From: Lachnospiraceae bacterium
GTDB lineage: Bacteria > Bacillota_A > Clostridia > Lachnospirales > Lachnospiraceae
Direction of reading: 5' to 3'
Assembly: GCA_017626435.1 (NCBI GenBank)
Contig: JAGAIR010000011.1
Location: 1-60,121 of the forward strand
Length of the DNA stretch: 60,121 bases
The notes beneath the pieces are model-generated. The model saw only the letters and a program-made list of their open reading frames with translations, had not been told where the DNA came from and made no database searches. Of this stretch, positions 1-7,499 are shown one piece after another. Each line of letters opens with the position of its first letter. Position 1 is the first letter of the stretch. Made by a program: the position numbers and the translations under genes.

Positions 1-147
1 CAATAGACAGAGAACGGATGAACCAGCATGATTGAAGAAGAATCTTCGGAAAGGATGTTTAGAATTATCCTTCTGTCTAATCAAAAAAAGAATAAGTCTG
101 TAAGCTGTTTTATGCTTACAAACTTATTATACGAGGAGTGAACAAAA

Positions 148-854
148 ATGGCAGAAAACAGACAATATGACCACGAATACAAAGTACAGGCAGTGAAGCT
201 CGCAAAAGAAATCGGACAAGCGAAGGCTGCCAAAGAACTGGGGATTCCCAAGAACACCATGTATGGCTGGGTGAGGGCCAACCGTCTTGGCAATCTTGAC
301 CTTGGGGCTGGTTCACAGACCCCGCAAAGCGCCATGACTCTTAATGAGGAACTCATCCAACTTCGCCGACAGGTTAAGGAACAGGAAAAGGAAATCCGCC
401 GTTCAAAAAAAGAAAATGATTTTCTGGAGGAAGCCAGTGCTTTTTTGCCGCGAGCCGTCTGAAGCCAGCAAAAACGAAAGAATGAAGTTTATTGCTTTAA
501 AAACGAATGACGGCGAATTAAAAGGAGACATCGCCTTTTACTGTAGGTGCCCTCATGTCAGCAGGCAGGGATTTTACCAGTATATAGCAAGGAAAGACCG
601 TCCACGGAAATACCAGCCCCTAGCGGATGCCATGCTGGAGATACTCTCGGAAGATGAATGCAATGACACCTATGGGTGAATCCACATGTACCAGGCATTG
701 AACCAGAAACAGCCGGAATATGTGTCTATTCCCAGTGAACGCACTGTTTACCGGATCATGGAAGAGGTCGGGATCATTCATCATCTTCGGCGTAAGCCGA
801 ACGGGATTACGAAAGCGGACAGGGAAGCCAGAAAATCAGATGACCTCTTATAAA
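148..854 (+). pseudogene. IS3-family transposase, broken (orfA plus 5' part of orfB)
   Basis: OrfA (148-462) has a helix-turn-helix followed by a Leu/Lys/Glu-rich helix, as in IS3-family OrfA. A T6 run near 439-445 would allow a -1 slip into a frame that ends at a TGA overlapping the ATG at 482, where OrfB begins (MKFIALKTNDGELKGD). OrfB carries an in-frame TGA at 677-679, just after CNDTYG where the family usually has Arg. The reading frame then continues through the usual IPSERTVYRIMEE and RRKPNGITKADREARK segments before it breaks off near 850. The whole DDE catalytic half is absent. The element is therefore dead twice over, by a nonsense codon and by a 3' deletion. I cannot assign a named IS. 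The 147 bases before it contain an imperfect inverted repeat (AATAAG...CTTATT, about 91-128), probably element sequence; I see no gene there. Confidence 0.85.
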
Positions 855-920
855 AATGTTGGCTTCGAGATTGTTGATGAAAATGACGAAGAATATATTA
901 TGATGTGCATATTTTGGTGA
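846..920 (+). pseudogene. C-terminal remnant of a GNAT acetyltransferase
   Basis: The frame ending at the TGA at 918-920 reads YKNVGFEIVDENDEEYIMM, which resembles the final beta-strand segment of GNAT acetyltransferases (typically Y.K.GF.I....EEYIM). It starts exactly where the IS3 transposase homology stops, so a deletion or recombination joined the two truncated genes. Only about 24 residues remain, and the family assignment rests on that short stretch. Confidence 0.45.
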
Positions 921-961
921 TACAGAAGGAGAAAACATGAAAGGTTGAGGTGATTTATTTT

Positions 962-2305
962 ATGATAATGAATGCTAAAGATATGACTGTAACTGGTATT
1001 ATTAAAACTGATAAAGGGAATGTTACTTTTTATGGTGAAAATTTTAAATTTACTTTTATGAATGCAGATACAAAGGAAGAAATTGTTCTTGATGCTGATG
1101 AAAATGGGTATATTTGGGGAAGAACATATGAAGGTAAAATGATTGCAATATACGCTAAGGAAAGCATAAGAATTAAAGAGACAAAGGTCTTAAATACATG
1201 GAATTATATAATCTCTAGATTTGCGGGGATATCTAAAGAGAGCATAATTTCATTTAAGGGGATTAGATTTATAAATGGTGTTATTCGAACTATATACCCG
1301 TGTAATGCGTTACATGAAGATTATGAGAAATCTAAGGAAGGAATATTGGCATATCGTGTAGACAATGATAGAAAGAGTTATTCAATTAATGTAAGAAGTG
1401 AAACAATAAGTTGGAATTTTGGTTCTGAAATAAATCAAAGAATGTCTATAGAGGAAGGCAACTCTTTATCCAATGGGAATGCGATATTAGATATATTGTT
1501 TGATATTCAGCAGGGCTATAAAACTTTCTATGATTGGTATGGATATGTGTGCGATTTTTGCTCGTTCTTAACATTTAGGAATAACATATTTTTTGAGAAG
1601 ATTTTTTTATTAAGGGAAACTCCGTACAATGTAAATGAAGAATTTGCTGAATGTTATGTGAAAAGCGAAAGTGAGGTGTCTTTGAGGAAGTTTGTTAATA
1701 TTATTCCAATTTCATATATTAATGATAATACATTTATTGATATTATTATGAATATTCTTAAACAAGACAAAAAGCATAAAGGATTACCTATATTTATTAC
1801 ACCGAAGGATGATAGAGATGCTAAAATTATGGATGTGGGTAAGATAAGAAATATATGTTCAGCTTTAGAAATGGAGTTAGATTTAGGTGGGGTGCGATTA
1901 GAATCAAGCGCTAATATGAAGGTACTCATAGAAACAGTGAAAAAAGATGTAAAGGAACATCGTGATGGGAAGGAACCACTGTCTTCAAAAGCATATGACT
2001 ATATTTTTGGAAATATTTCCCATTGGGACCAGCCATTGGCAGAAAGGGTATATAATGCGTGGAAACAGCATGAAGATAAGATGCAACCTTTATTAAATTT
2101 GTATAGTATTGATATTGATCAAGAAAAAATAGAGATGTTTGTTAAAGCAAGAAATAACATTACTCATAACGGATTCACTGGGATAGATGAAGATGTGGCG
2201 AATACAGCGTTTGTGTTGATGGGATTAGTTTATTGTTGTACATTAACAAGAATTAAAGTATCAACGGAATTAATTAAGGATATTATGGGAAGAAGATTTT
2301 TTTAA
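962..2305 (+). CDS. ApeA-like HEPN-domain protein, candidate anti-phage RNase
   Basis: This is a 447-residue soluble protein. The ATG at 962 is preferred because GAGGTGA at 947-953 is well spaced. The first ~90 residues are beta-rich, with a turn reading ENGYIWGRTYEGKMIAIYA that resembles the N-terminal domain of ApeA proteins (short strand, G.I.G.t..g..itl). The last ~60 residues contain RNNITH, an Rx4H motif (R397, H402) in the setting expected for the catalytic motif of HEPN ribonucleases. ApeA is a single-gene anti-phage protein thought to act by HEPN RNA cleavage; transfer of that role here is inference. Flanking IS scars, low G+C and downstream genes of DNA-damage type fit an accessory defence position. 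The middle ~250 residues I cannot assign. An alternative is another HEPN family with a different substrate. Confidence 0.6.
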   Translation: MIMNAKDMTVTGIIKTDKGNVTFYGENFKFTFMNADTKEEIVLDADENGYIWGRTYEGKMIAIYAKESIRIKETKVLNTWNYIISRFAGISKESIISFKGIRFINGVIRTIYPCNALHEDYEKSKEGILAYRVDNDRKSYSINVRSETISWNFGSEINQRMSIEEGNSLSNGNAILDILFDIQQGYKTFYDWYGYVCDFCSFLTFRNNIFFEKIFLLRETPYNVNEEFAECYVKSESEVSLRKFVNIIPISYINDNTFIDIIMNILKQDKKHKGLPIFITPKDDRDAKIMDVGKIRNICSALEMELDLGGVRLESSANMKVLIETVKKDVKEHRDGKEPLSSKAYDYIFGNISHWDQPLAERVYNAWKQHEDKMQPLLNLYSIDIDQEKIEMFVKARNNITHNGFTGIDEDVANTAFVLMGLVYCCTLTRIKVSTELIKDIMGRRFF

Positions 2306-2323
2306 AGAGGAAGGAGGATAACA

Positions 2324-2728
2324 GTGGCAGTATCAACAATTAAAGCGGAATTTCAGTGTGAAATAGAAAAAGTATGGGAATTAGTTACGTCATTGGATAA
2401 CTATTCTTGGAGAAGTGACTTAGATAAAATTGTGGTGACTGTGCCTGAAAAAGAGTTTGAGGAACATACGAAGGATGGTTATGTTACAAAGTTTAAAATT
2501 ACTGCTTTTGATGAATATAAGAACTATGAATTCGATATGGAAAATGACAATATGCAGGGGCATTGGATAGGTAAATTTTCATATAAAGACGGCATTACAT
2601 TTATTGAGTTTACAGAAGATGTAAATGCTAAAAAATTGGTTATGAAACCTTTTGTGGGAATGTATTTAAAGAAACAGCAGGCTAAATATATTCAGGATTT
2701 AAAGGAAGCATTGGAGGCAAAAAGATGA
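2324..2728 (+). CDS. SRPBCC-family (START/Bet v1-like) protein
   Basis: This is a 134-residue protein starting at GTG, with AAGGAGG just upstream. The opening IKAEFQCEIEKVWELVTSLDNYSWRSD is typical of the SRPBCC helix-grip fold: first strand, short helix with VW.lvtd...y..W. A C-terminal long helix (KKQQAKYIQDLKEALEAK) closes the fold. Such proteins bind hydrophobic ligands or act as small environmental sensors, and this one cannot be given a substrate. The gap from the HEPN gene is 18 bp, and its stop overlaps the next start by 4 bp (ATGA), so it is co-translated with the AlkD-type gene. Confidence 0.75.
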   Translation: MAVSTIKAEFQCEIEKVWELVTSLDNYSWRSDLDKIVVTVPEKEFEEHTKDGYVTKFKITAFDEYKNYEFDMENDNMQGHWIGKFSYKDGITFIEFTEDVNAKKLVMKPFVGMYLKKQQAKYIQDLKEALEAKR

Positions 2729-3435
2729 CTTGTGATGAAATTATTGAAGAGTTAAAAGCAAATGCTTCTGAAAAATACAAAGCAAATGTCGTGAAAATGG
2801 GTATTCCAGAAGAATATAGTATAGGTGTTTCGACAGCCGTTGTTCGTGCAATAGCAAAGAAAGTAGGAAAGTCAAATGAACTGGCAAGAGAGCTGTGGAA
2901 TTCCGGTTATCATGAAGCAAAACTATTGGCGGTATTGGTTTTTGACAAAAAGACGATATCACATGACGAGATAGAAAAACTTATATGTGATGTACAGTCG
3001 TGGGATTTGTGTGATCACTTGTGTAAAAATCTGATTATTAAGCTGAGGAGTTATGATAAGTTTATTTCTAATTGGATTACAAGTACACATACTTACAAGA
3101 AGAGAGCAGCATTTACGCTAATAGCTTCTTCTGTGGTACATAGTAAAGCAATTACAAATGATGCGCTTGATGATTATTTGCGCATTATACAAGAGTATTC
3201 TGATAGTGAACATGAACATGTTAGGAAGGCAATCTCATGGGCATTGCGAGAGATAGGAAAGAAGGATTTTACTTACAATGAAAAAGCAATCCTTTTAGCC
3301 TATGAATTGAAAGAAAGTGGCAACAAGAATAAGATGTGGATTGCAAAGGATGCATTAAAAGAGTTGGAAACGCTTGTTAAGGTGGAAGGAAGAGGCAGGC
3401 TTATTTCTTCCAATAGCAAGATGGGGAGAGAATAA
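2725..3435 (+). CDS. DNA alkylation repair protein, AlkD-type HEAT-repeat glycosylase
   Basis: The 236-residue, all-helical protein follows the AlkD/DNA_alkylation family pattern: an early MGIPEEYSIGVS segment (family 'fGv...'), then GYHEAKLLAVLV, SWDLCDHLC and KKRAAFTLIA. The W93-D94-x2-D97 cluster and R127 match the positions of the catalytic Asp and DNA-contacting residues of AlkD, which excises positively charged alkylated bases without base flipping. It is fused translationally (ATGA overlap) to the upstream SRPBCC gene. Some family members have lost glycosylase activity, so activity is not certain. The last ~20 residues (GRGRLISSNSKMGRE) are polar and probably disordered. Confidence 0.8.
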   Translation: MTCDEIIEELKANASEKYKANVVKMGIPEEYSIGVSTAVVRAIAKKVGKSNELARELWNSGYHEAKLLAVLVFDKKTISHDEIEKLICDVQSWDLCDHLCKNLIIKLRSYDKFISNWITSTHTYKKRAAFTLIASSVVHSKAITNDALDDYLRIIQEYSDSEHEHVRKAISWALREIGKKDFTYNEKAILLAYELKESGNKNKMWIAKDALKELETLVKVEGRGRLISSNSKMGRE

Positions 3436-3459
3436 CCGATGAAAGAAGTGAGAATGTGA

Positions 3460-4320
3460 ATGAGATACAATGTTATTTATCGTCCATTAACGGCAACTCC
3501 ATTCAAAAGAAATAGCCTTTATACGGAATTTCCCCCTTCTAAAGAATTGCAATCCTACATCAGGTGCTATTGGGGAACAGAAAATCCGCTTATACAAATC
3601 GAAAATGATGACGCACCGGAATTAGTAATCCCAGACACCTGTGTAGATATTATATACCACATAGATTACACCGACAATACCATAACCGGGGGATTCTGTG
3701 GGGTAAATGATTGCAGTTTCCATGCACATAGCAGTGGAACTATAGGACATATGGTATCAACATTTGCTATTCGTTTTTATGCGTGGAGTGCATATGCATT
3801 TGCCGATGATTCTTTGCAATCTACCATGAATGGATACTTCGATGTGGGTTCAAGGTTTGAATGGCTGGATAAGATTATTCGTCCTAAATTGTTAAAACTG
3901 AGAACTTTACAGGAAAAAGCTTCTTTTACAGAACAAGTATTACTTAAAAGATTATCAAATGTGCGTGAAAATGCAGTTGTTAATGATACGATACAGAATG
4001 TTTTGATATATAAGGGGTCTTTGGACATAACAACTTTAGCAAAGGAGTCTTTTGTAAGTACCAGACAGTTAGAGCGATTGTTTCATGAGTACGTTGGCAT
4101 TACGCCTAAAAAGTTAAGCAATTTGATAAGGTATCAATTCTTGTGGAGAGATATTTTGTGTGAGCCGGATTTTGACGTATTAAGTATGGTTCACCAATTT
4201 GGATATACAGACCAATCTCATTTATTACGGGAATTCAAGAGATATCATTCTATGGATATACATAAGGCGAGAACCACTGCTTTCAAGGATGTCGGAAATA
4301 TACAAGATGTATTCGTATAA
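3460..4320 (+). CDS. AraC-family transcriptional regulator
   Basis: The 286-residue protein has an N-terminal sensor region (about 1-160) of the type found in AraC regulators with a DUF6597-like domain: P....l..yI...W, then PDTCVDIIYHID and later FAIRFYAWSAYAF. The C-terminal double helix-turn-helix spans about 175-270: TTLAKESFVSTRQLERLFHEYVGITPKKL, then the second HTH with FGYTDQSHLLREFKRY. Its target is unknown. It follows the AlkD gene by 24 bp on the same strand and precedes the VOC-DUF3795 gene, so it may regulate one or both neighbours. The ribosome binding site is weak. Confidence 0.85.
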   Translation: MRYNVIYRPLTATPFKRNSLYTEFPPSKELQSYIRCYWGTENPLIQIENDDAPELVIPDTCVDIIYHIDYTDNTITGGFCGVNDCSFHAHSSGTIGHMVSTFAIRFYAWSAYAFADDSLQSTMNGYFDVGSRFEWLDKIIRPKLLKLRTLQEKASFTEQVLLKRLSNVRENAVVNDTIQNVLIYKGSLDITTLAKESFVSTRQLERLFHEYVGITPKKLSNLIRYQFLWRDILCEPDFDVLSMVHQFGYTDQSHLLREFKRYHSMDIHKARTTAFKDVGNIQDVFV

Positions 4321-4371
4321 ATTTAGTATAATAGTTTTGAAATTCTGACAAGCAGGAAAGGACGAAGAACT

Positions 4372-5121
4372 ATGAAATACTGTACCACCGTAATAGCAGT
4401 GAGAGATATGGAAAAATCCTTGCAATTTTATAAGGATTTATTTAATCAGGATGTACTTGTGGATTTAGGTAAAAATAAGACTTTGACATGTGGATTGGCA
4501 TTGCAGCAGGGATTGGAACATATAGCCGGTTTTGATGCAGCTACAATGAAATTTCAATCCAATACCATGGAGTTGTATTTTGAAACGGAAGACTTTGACG
4601 CTTTTATGCAATTGTTGGATTCTTATCCACAAGTGGAAAGGCTTCATGAACCGAGAACATTTTCTTGGCTCCAGAGAGGAATTCACATCTTTGATCCGGA
4701 CGGACACTTGATTGAGGTTTCGGAGAGTATGTATTCTGTTGCCTGTAGGCAGTTTAAAGCAGGGAAAACCATAGAGGAAACAGTGAAATTAGTCCAACAC
4801 CCGATTGAGGTAGTCAGGGGTTGGTATGAAGAGTATCAAAAAGAGTTAATAAGTGTCTGCGGTACGGATTGTAGTGCGTGTTATTGCTTTGGCAAAATGT
4901 GTAATGGTTGCAATTCGTGTGAGGGAAAAGTGTTTCATGCACCAGAAGGAAAAGCTTGTCCGATTTATGACTGTGTTAGAAACAGTAAATGTATGCAAAA
5001 CTGTGGAGAATGTGGAGATGTGCCTTGTGAGATATGGTTTGATACCAGAGATCCGAAGTTTTCAGATGAAGAATTTAATGAAAATGTAACTATGAGAGTA
5101 CAGGCATTGAAAAAGGAATAG
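4372..5121 (+). CDS. VOC/glyoxalase-like domain fused to a DUF3795 Cys-rich domain
   Basis: Residues 1-120 form a vicinal-oxygen-chelate module (MKYCTTVIAVRDMEKSLQFY; FDPDGHLIEVSE). A helical linker (KTIEETVKLVQHPIEVVRGWYEEY) follows. The last ~90 residues contain 12 or more cysteines (CGTDCSACYCFGKMCNGCNSCEG, with the later CPIYDC, CMQNCGECGDVPC), the pattern of DUF3795 proteins, which probably bind metal. No substrate can be given. Fusion of the two modules suggests that metal or thiol chemistry is linked to a small-molecule binding fold. The next gene begins 8 bp downstream. Confidence 0.75.
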   Translation: MKYCTTVIAVRDMEKSLQFYKDLFNQDVLVDLGKNKTLTCGLALQQGLEHIAGFDAATMKFQSNTMELYFETEDFDAFMQLLDSYPQVERLHEPRTFSWLQRGIHIFDPDGHLIEVSESMYSVACRQFKAGKTIEETVKLVQHPIEVVRGWYEEYQKELISVCGTDCSACYCFGKMCNGCNSCEGKVFHAPEGKACPIYDCVRNSKCMQNCGECGDVPCEIWFDTRDPKFSDEEFNENVTMRVQALKKE

Positions 5122-5129
5122 AGGTAGTT

Positions 5130-5549
5130 ATGTCAAAGAATAAAGAACTTGCAGATTACATAATGGACCAACTATCTGATTTGGGGGATATACGAAATAT
5201 TTCTATGATGGGTGGATATATTTTTTATTATAAAGAACGGATATTTGGTGGGATTTATGGTAAGGGTTTTCTTGTAAAAATTACAGAGGCAAGTAAGAAA
5301 TATATGCCGGACAGTGAGCCGGAACCACCATATGAAGGTGCAAAACCTATGTTGCCAGTAACCATTTTGGATGATAGAGTTTCGTTGCAGGCAATGGTGG
5401 AAGAGATGTATCCGGAATTACCGGAGAGAAAACCCAAAAAGAAAAAACCTCAACTTTTGCTTAATTTCTATGATAAAGTGGAGTTCACGCATGAAGCTCC
5501 ACCGGCCATGCGCCTCGCAAGCAACACAGCACAACCACATATACTATAA
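5130..5549 (+). CDS. TfoX N-terminal-domain protein
   Basis: Residues 1-105 match the TfoX_N/Sxy-type domain: start with a helix ending in L.dlg.i....MmGgy.FY.....FG.i....fl.K.., then YEGAKPML. In Gram-negatives TfoX controls competence; in clostridia these short single-domain proteins have no established role. A natural end would be expected near the basic stretch PKKKKPQ at about residue 110. The remaining ~25 residues look unrelated and may derive from a junction in this scarred region. The gene is only 8 bp behind the VOC-DUF3795 gene, so they probably share a transcript. Confidence 0.75.
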   Translation: MSKNKELADYIMDQLSDLGDIRNISMMGGYIFYYKERIFGGIYGKGFLVKITEASKKYMPDSEPEPPYEGAKPMLPVTILDDRVSLQAMVEEMYPELPERKPKKKKPQLLLNFYDKVEFTHEAPPAMRLASNTAQPHIL

Positions 5550-5708
5550 ATGTTAATTTGGATCTGTTAAAATCTTAGTCTGTTACTATCCATTATAGGA
5601 TGATATTAAAATCTTTCAAAAGTCTTAAAAACAAAGGATTTATCGTAGTTTGCTCACCTTGTCCTTTTATATGGTTTCACACAACTTTACCATTGTCCTC
5701 ACACTTCA

Positions 5709-5730
5709 TAAGGGCAGAGACAAGGGAAAC
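5709..5730 (+). repeat. 22-bp imperfect direct repeat, left copy
   Basis: ATAAGGGCAGAGACAAGGGA (plus AA) recurs at 6698-6719 with two differences (GAG versus AAA). The two copies bracket the gene at 5767-6561 almost exactly. They could be attachment-site-like or mobile-cassette boundaries. Nothing else recognisable is in the 217-bp gap before that gene apart from its AAAGGAGGTG ribosome binding site. Confidence 0.55.
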
Positions 5731-5766
5731 AAAATTCAATGATAACTTTCACAAAGGAGGTGTAAG

Positions 5767-6561
5767 ATGATTTACCGACTTGATACATTGTCTGAAAATA
5801 GCATAAATCCTATTACAAGACAGGCATATGACAATTCGTGGATAATCTTAATGCTTATTGACAGTCCTGATTATCAGCAAATGTGCGGGAACAGCGATGG
5901 TGGTGCTTATACGATAAAGATGAGCCGCAGTCAATACAACAATTGGAAAATGGCAGTTGGTGATTTCATAGACTTTTCCGAAGTAAATGAGAAAAATGCC
6001 CTTTTAGTAATGTCCGAAGCAGATTTCAAAGCTGCAGAAAGTCATTATAAGGGGCATAGATATAATGAGCCTCTTCTTCGTGATAATGAACCCTCTGTTT
6101 TAATCCATAGCACACCGATGAACAATTGGGAACAGATTAAACGTGACGGAATGTTAAAGAGTTGGAATATGCTCAAATCTGAAAAAGCCATTGCCGAAGA
6201 ACAGCCTATTGGAACATGGCTTGGTGATCCAATGGACTTTAGTGATTACATAATGTTTGGTGGCGGTGTCACTGGAGAAATTGTTGTGAATTCAAAACAA
6301 CAAGGAAGCATTGTAATGGATCAAGACGCAAAATATCTTACTGGAGCAAGATTATATTTTGACGCAAAAAGAATGGCCCAAGATGGATTGCTTATTCGGG
6401 ACGGTTGCCATTTAAAAGTAAAAGATATGTTACCGCTTAAACCATATCTGATTTGGGTTGCGACTTGGGAAACAATCGGACTTGCAAGCCAAATATCCAC
6501 TCCGAAAATCTTTTCCGAGCGAGCTGACAAGCAATTTCAATCCATTTCACAACTTCAATGA
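5767..6561 (+). CDS. Unknown protein with a possible RNA 2'-phosphotransferase/ADP-ribosyltransferase-like fold
   Basis: The 264-residue protein is preceded by a strong ribosome binding site. I do not recognise it firmly. From about residue 110, the order VLIHSTPMNNWEQIKRDGML, then a run with AIAEEQPIGTWLGDPMDFSDYIMFGG, then GEIVVN, ARLYFDAKRMAQDGLLIRDG and KPYLIW resembles the core of KptA/Tpt1-like and other ART-fold proteins (H-[GS]-T near the start of the fold, then I...G). H114-S115-T116 would be the NAD-binding motif. The first ~105 residues are a separate module of unknown type. It is a lone gene between direct repeats in a scarred region, which fits a toxin, defence or RNA-modifying cargo gene. 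The function is inference. Confidence 0.4.
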   Translation: MIYRLDTLSENSINPITRQAYDNSWIILMLIDSPDYQQMCGNSDGGAYTIKMSRSQYNNWKMAVGDFIDFSEVNEKNALLVMSEADFKAAESHYKGHRYNEPLLRDNEPSVLIHSTPMNNWEQIKRDGMLKSWNMLKSEKAIAEEQPIGTWLGDPMDFSDYIMFGGGVTGEIVVNSKQQGSIVMDQDAKYLTGARLYFDAKRMAQDGLLIRDGCHLKVKDMLPLKPYLIWVATWETIGLASQISTPKIFSERADKQFQSISQLQ

Positions 6562-6697
6562 ACTTGCAGGATAGGAGTCAGTGGTACAGGCCGTAGGTAT
6601 GTGCAAGGGTGTATTTCGCTCTCAAATGCTGAGAATTTGTTATCTGCCGAAAAAACAGTTTGGCATTCGGGAAAATGAAAATCCTTTGTTTCGGCTT

Positions 6698-6719
6698 ATA
6701 AGGGCAAAAACAAGGGAAA
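6698..6719 (+). repeat. 22-bp imperfect direct repeat, right copy
   Basis: Partner of the copy at 5709-5730, with 20 of 22 positions identical by eye. It lies about 135 bp after the stop of the possible ART-fold gene, and the DUF1016 remnant begins about 25 bp further on. Confidence 0.55.
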
Positions 6720-6741
6720 ACACATAAGGTTTGAATAAATA

Positions 6742-6860
6742 AATCCCAAGTTGCAGAGGAAATACAGACATTAGAGCCAGCGAAGAAACCAGAAGATGTT
6801 ATCTGTGACCCGCATGTATTGGAATTTCTTGGGCTGACACCTAATGATGATGGACTGTAG
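6742..6860 (+). pseudogene. Remnant of a DUF1016/YhcG-type PDDEXK nuclease
   Basis: The frame ending in TAG at 6858-6860 encodes EDVICDPHVLEFLGL followed by TPNDDGL. The segment DP.VLEFLGL is highly characteristic of the linker before the PDDEXK nuclease domain in DUF1016 (YhcG) proteins. Only ~35 codons survive, with no start and no nuclease domain. It marks another degraded restriction/defence-type gene in this region. Confidence 0.5.
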
Positions 6861-7059
6861 TCAAGAGAGTGGACACATTTTTGTACAAATATTTTATGAG
6901 AGCAGAAATTGTAAGAACTTCGCCATCATCAGTCTGGACAGTGGAATACTGTTTTATCCACTTGGAGAGGGCGGATTTGGATATGCCGTATTCCTTACAG
7001 AGCTGTGACTGGGATTTACCATTTTGGTAGAGTGAGACAAGAGATTTTAGCTACTGAAC
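6861..7059 (-). pseudogene. IS3-family orfA remnant, antisense to neighbours
   Basis: The reverse strand encodes SLVSLYQNGKSQSQLCKEYG followed directly by ISKSALSKWIKQYSTVQTDD. This is the helix-turn-helix of an IS3-type OrfA (L...YgIsksalskWikqy). No start or full frame survives, and the fragment ends against the DUF1016 remnant. It is a different IS3 lineage from the element at 148-854. It occupies most of the gap between the genes at 5767-6561 and 7146-7499. Confidence 0.65.
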
Positions 7060-7145
7060 AGTGTGATAAAATAAAGAAGATTGCAAGTAAAGTTAAGCAG
7101 ATAATGTGGAAATCTTTTAAAATAGTCTATGCGAGGAGTGAAATT

Positions 7146-7499
7146 ATGTCTGTAAGAACGATTGAAGATATGCTTGATTGGGTTGAAGAAAATATTGAAG
7201 AGGATCCTACTCTTACTAAAATGGCAGACTATGTTGGGTATTCAGAGTTTTACTGTTCTGCAAAATTTCACGAATATGTTGGGATTTCATTTAAAGAGTA
7301 CATTGCCAGACGCAAGTTAAGTTTGGCTGCAGAAGCTCTTACGAAAACAGATATGCGTATCATTGAGATTGCTTTGCAGTATGGATTTTCATCACATGGG
7401 GCCTTCACGAGAGCTTTCAAAAAGGTATATGGATGTTCGCCGAATAAATATAGACTTAAACCCGATATCCCATCTTTGGAAAGGGGACGGATTGAATGA
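7146..7499 (+). CDS. AraC-family DNA-binding domain protein (short)
   Basis: The protein is 117 residues from the ATG at 7146, which has GCGAGGAG upstream; the frame is open back to 7005 but that part overlaps IS remnant sequence. It is essentially one AraC/XylS double helix-turn-helix (MADYVGYSEFYCSAKFHEYVGISFKEYI, then IIEIALQYGFSSHGAFTRAFKKVYG). Relatives in clostridia usually continue with a ~170-residue GyrI-like effector domain that is missing here. It may act like SoxS/MarA-sized regulators or be a truncated relic. The stop overlaps the next ATG by 4 bp, coupling it to the aminopeptidase. Confidence 0.8.
   Translation: MSVRTIEDMLDWVEENIEEDPTLTKMADYVGYSEFYCSAKFHEYVGISFKEYIARRKLSLAAEALTKTDMRIIEIALQYGFSSHGAFTRAFKKVYGCSPNKYRLKPDIPSLERGRIE

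Noticed and set aside
720..920. A single 66-residue gene
   Set aside because: Its first part is transposase DNA read in the wrong frame; only the last ~24 codons resemble a protein, as a GNAT tail.
937..948. Leader peptide MKG before the HEPN gene
   Set aside because: An AAGGAG precedes ATGAAAGGTTGA, but three codons next to a deletion junction are more likely a relic of the old operon than a regulatory peptide.
5767..6561. Toxin-antitoxin pair with the downstream remnant
   Set aside because: No second small intact gene lies beside it; the nearby frames are remnants of a nuclease and a transposase.
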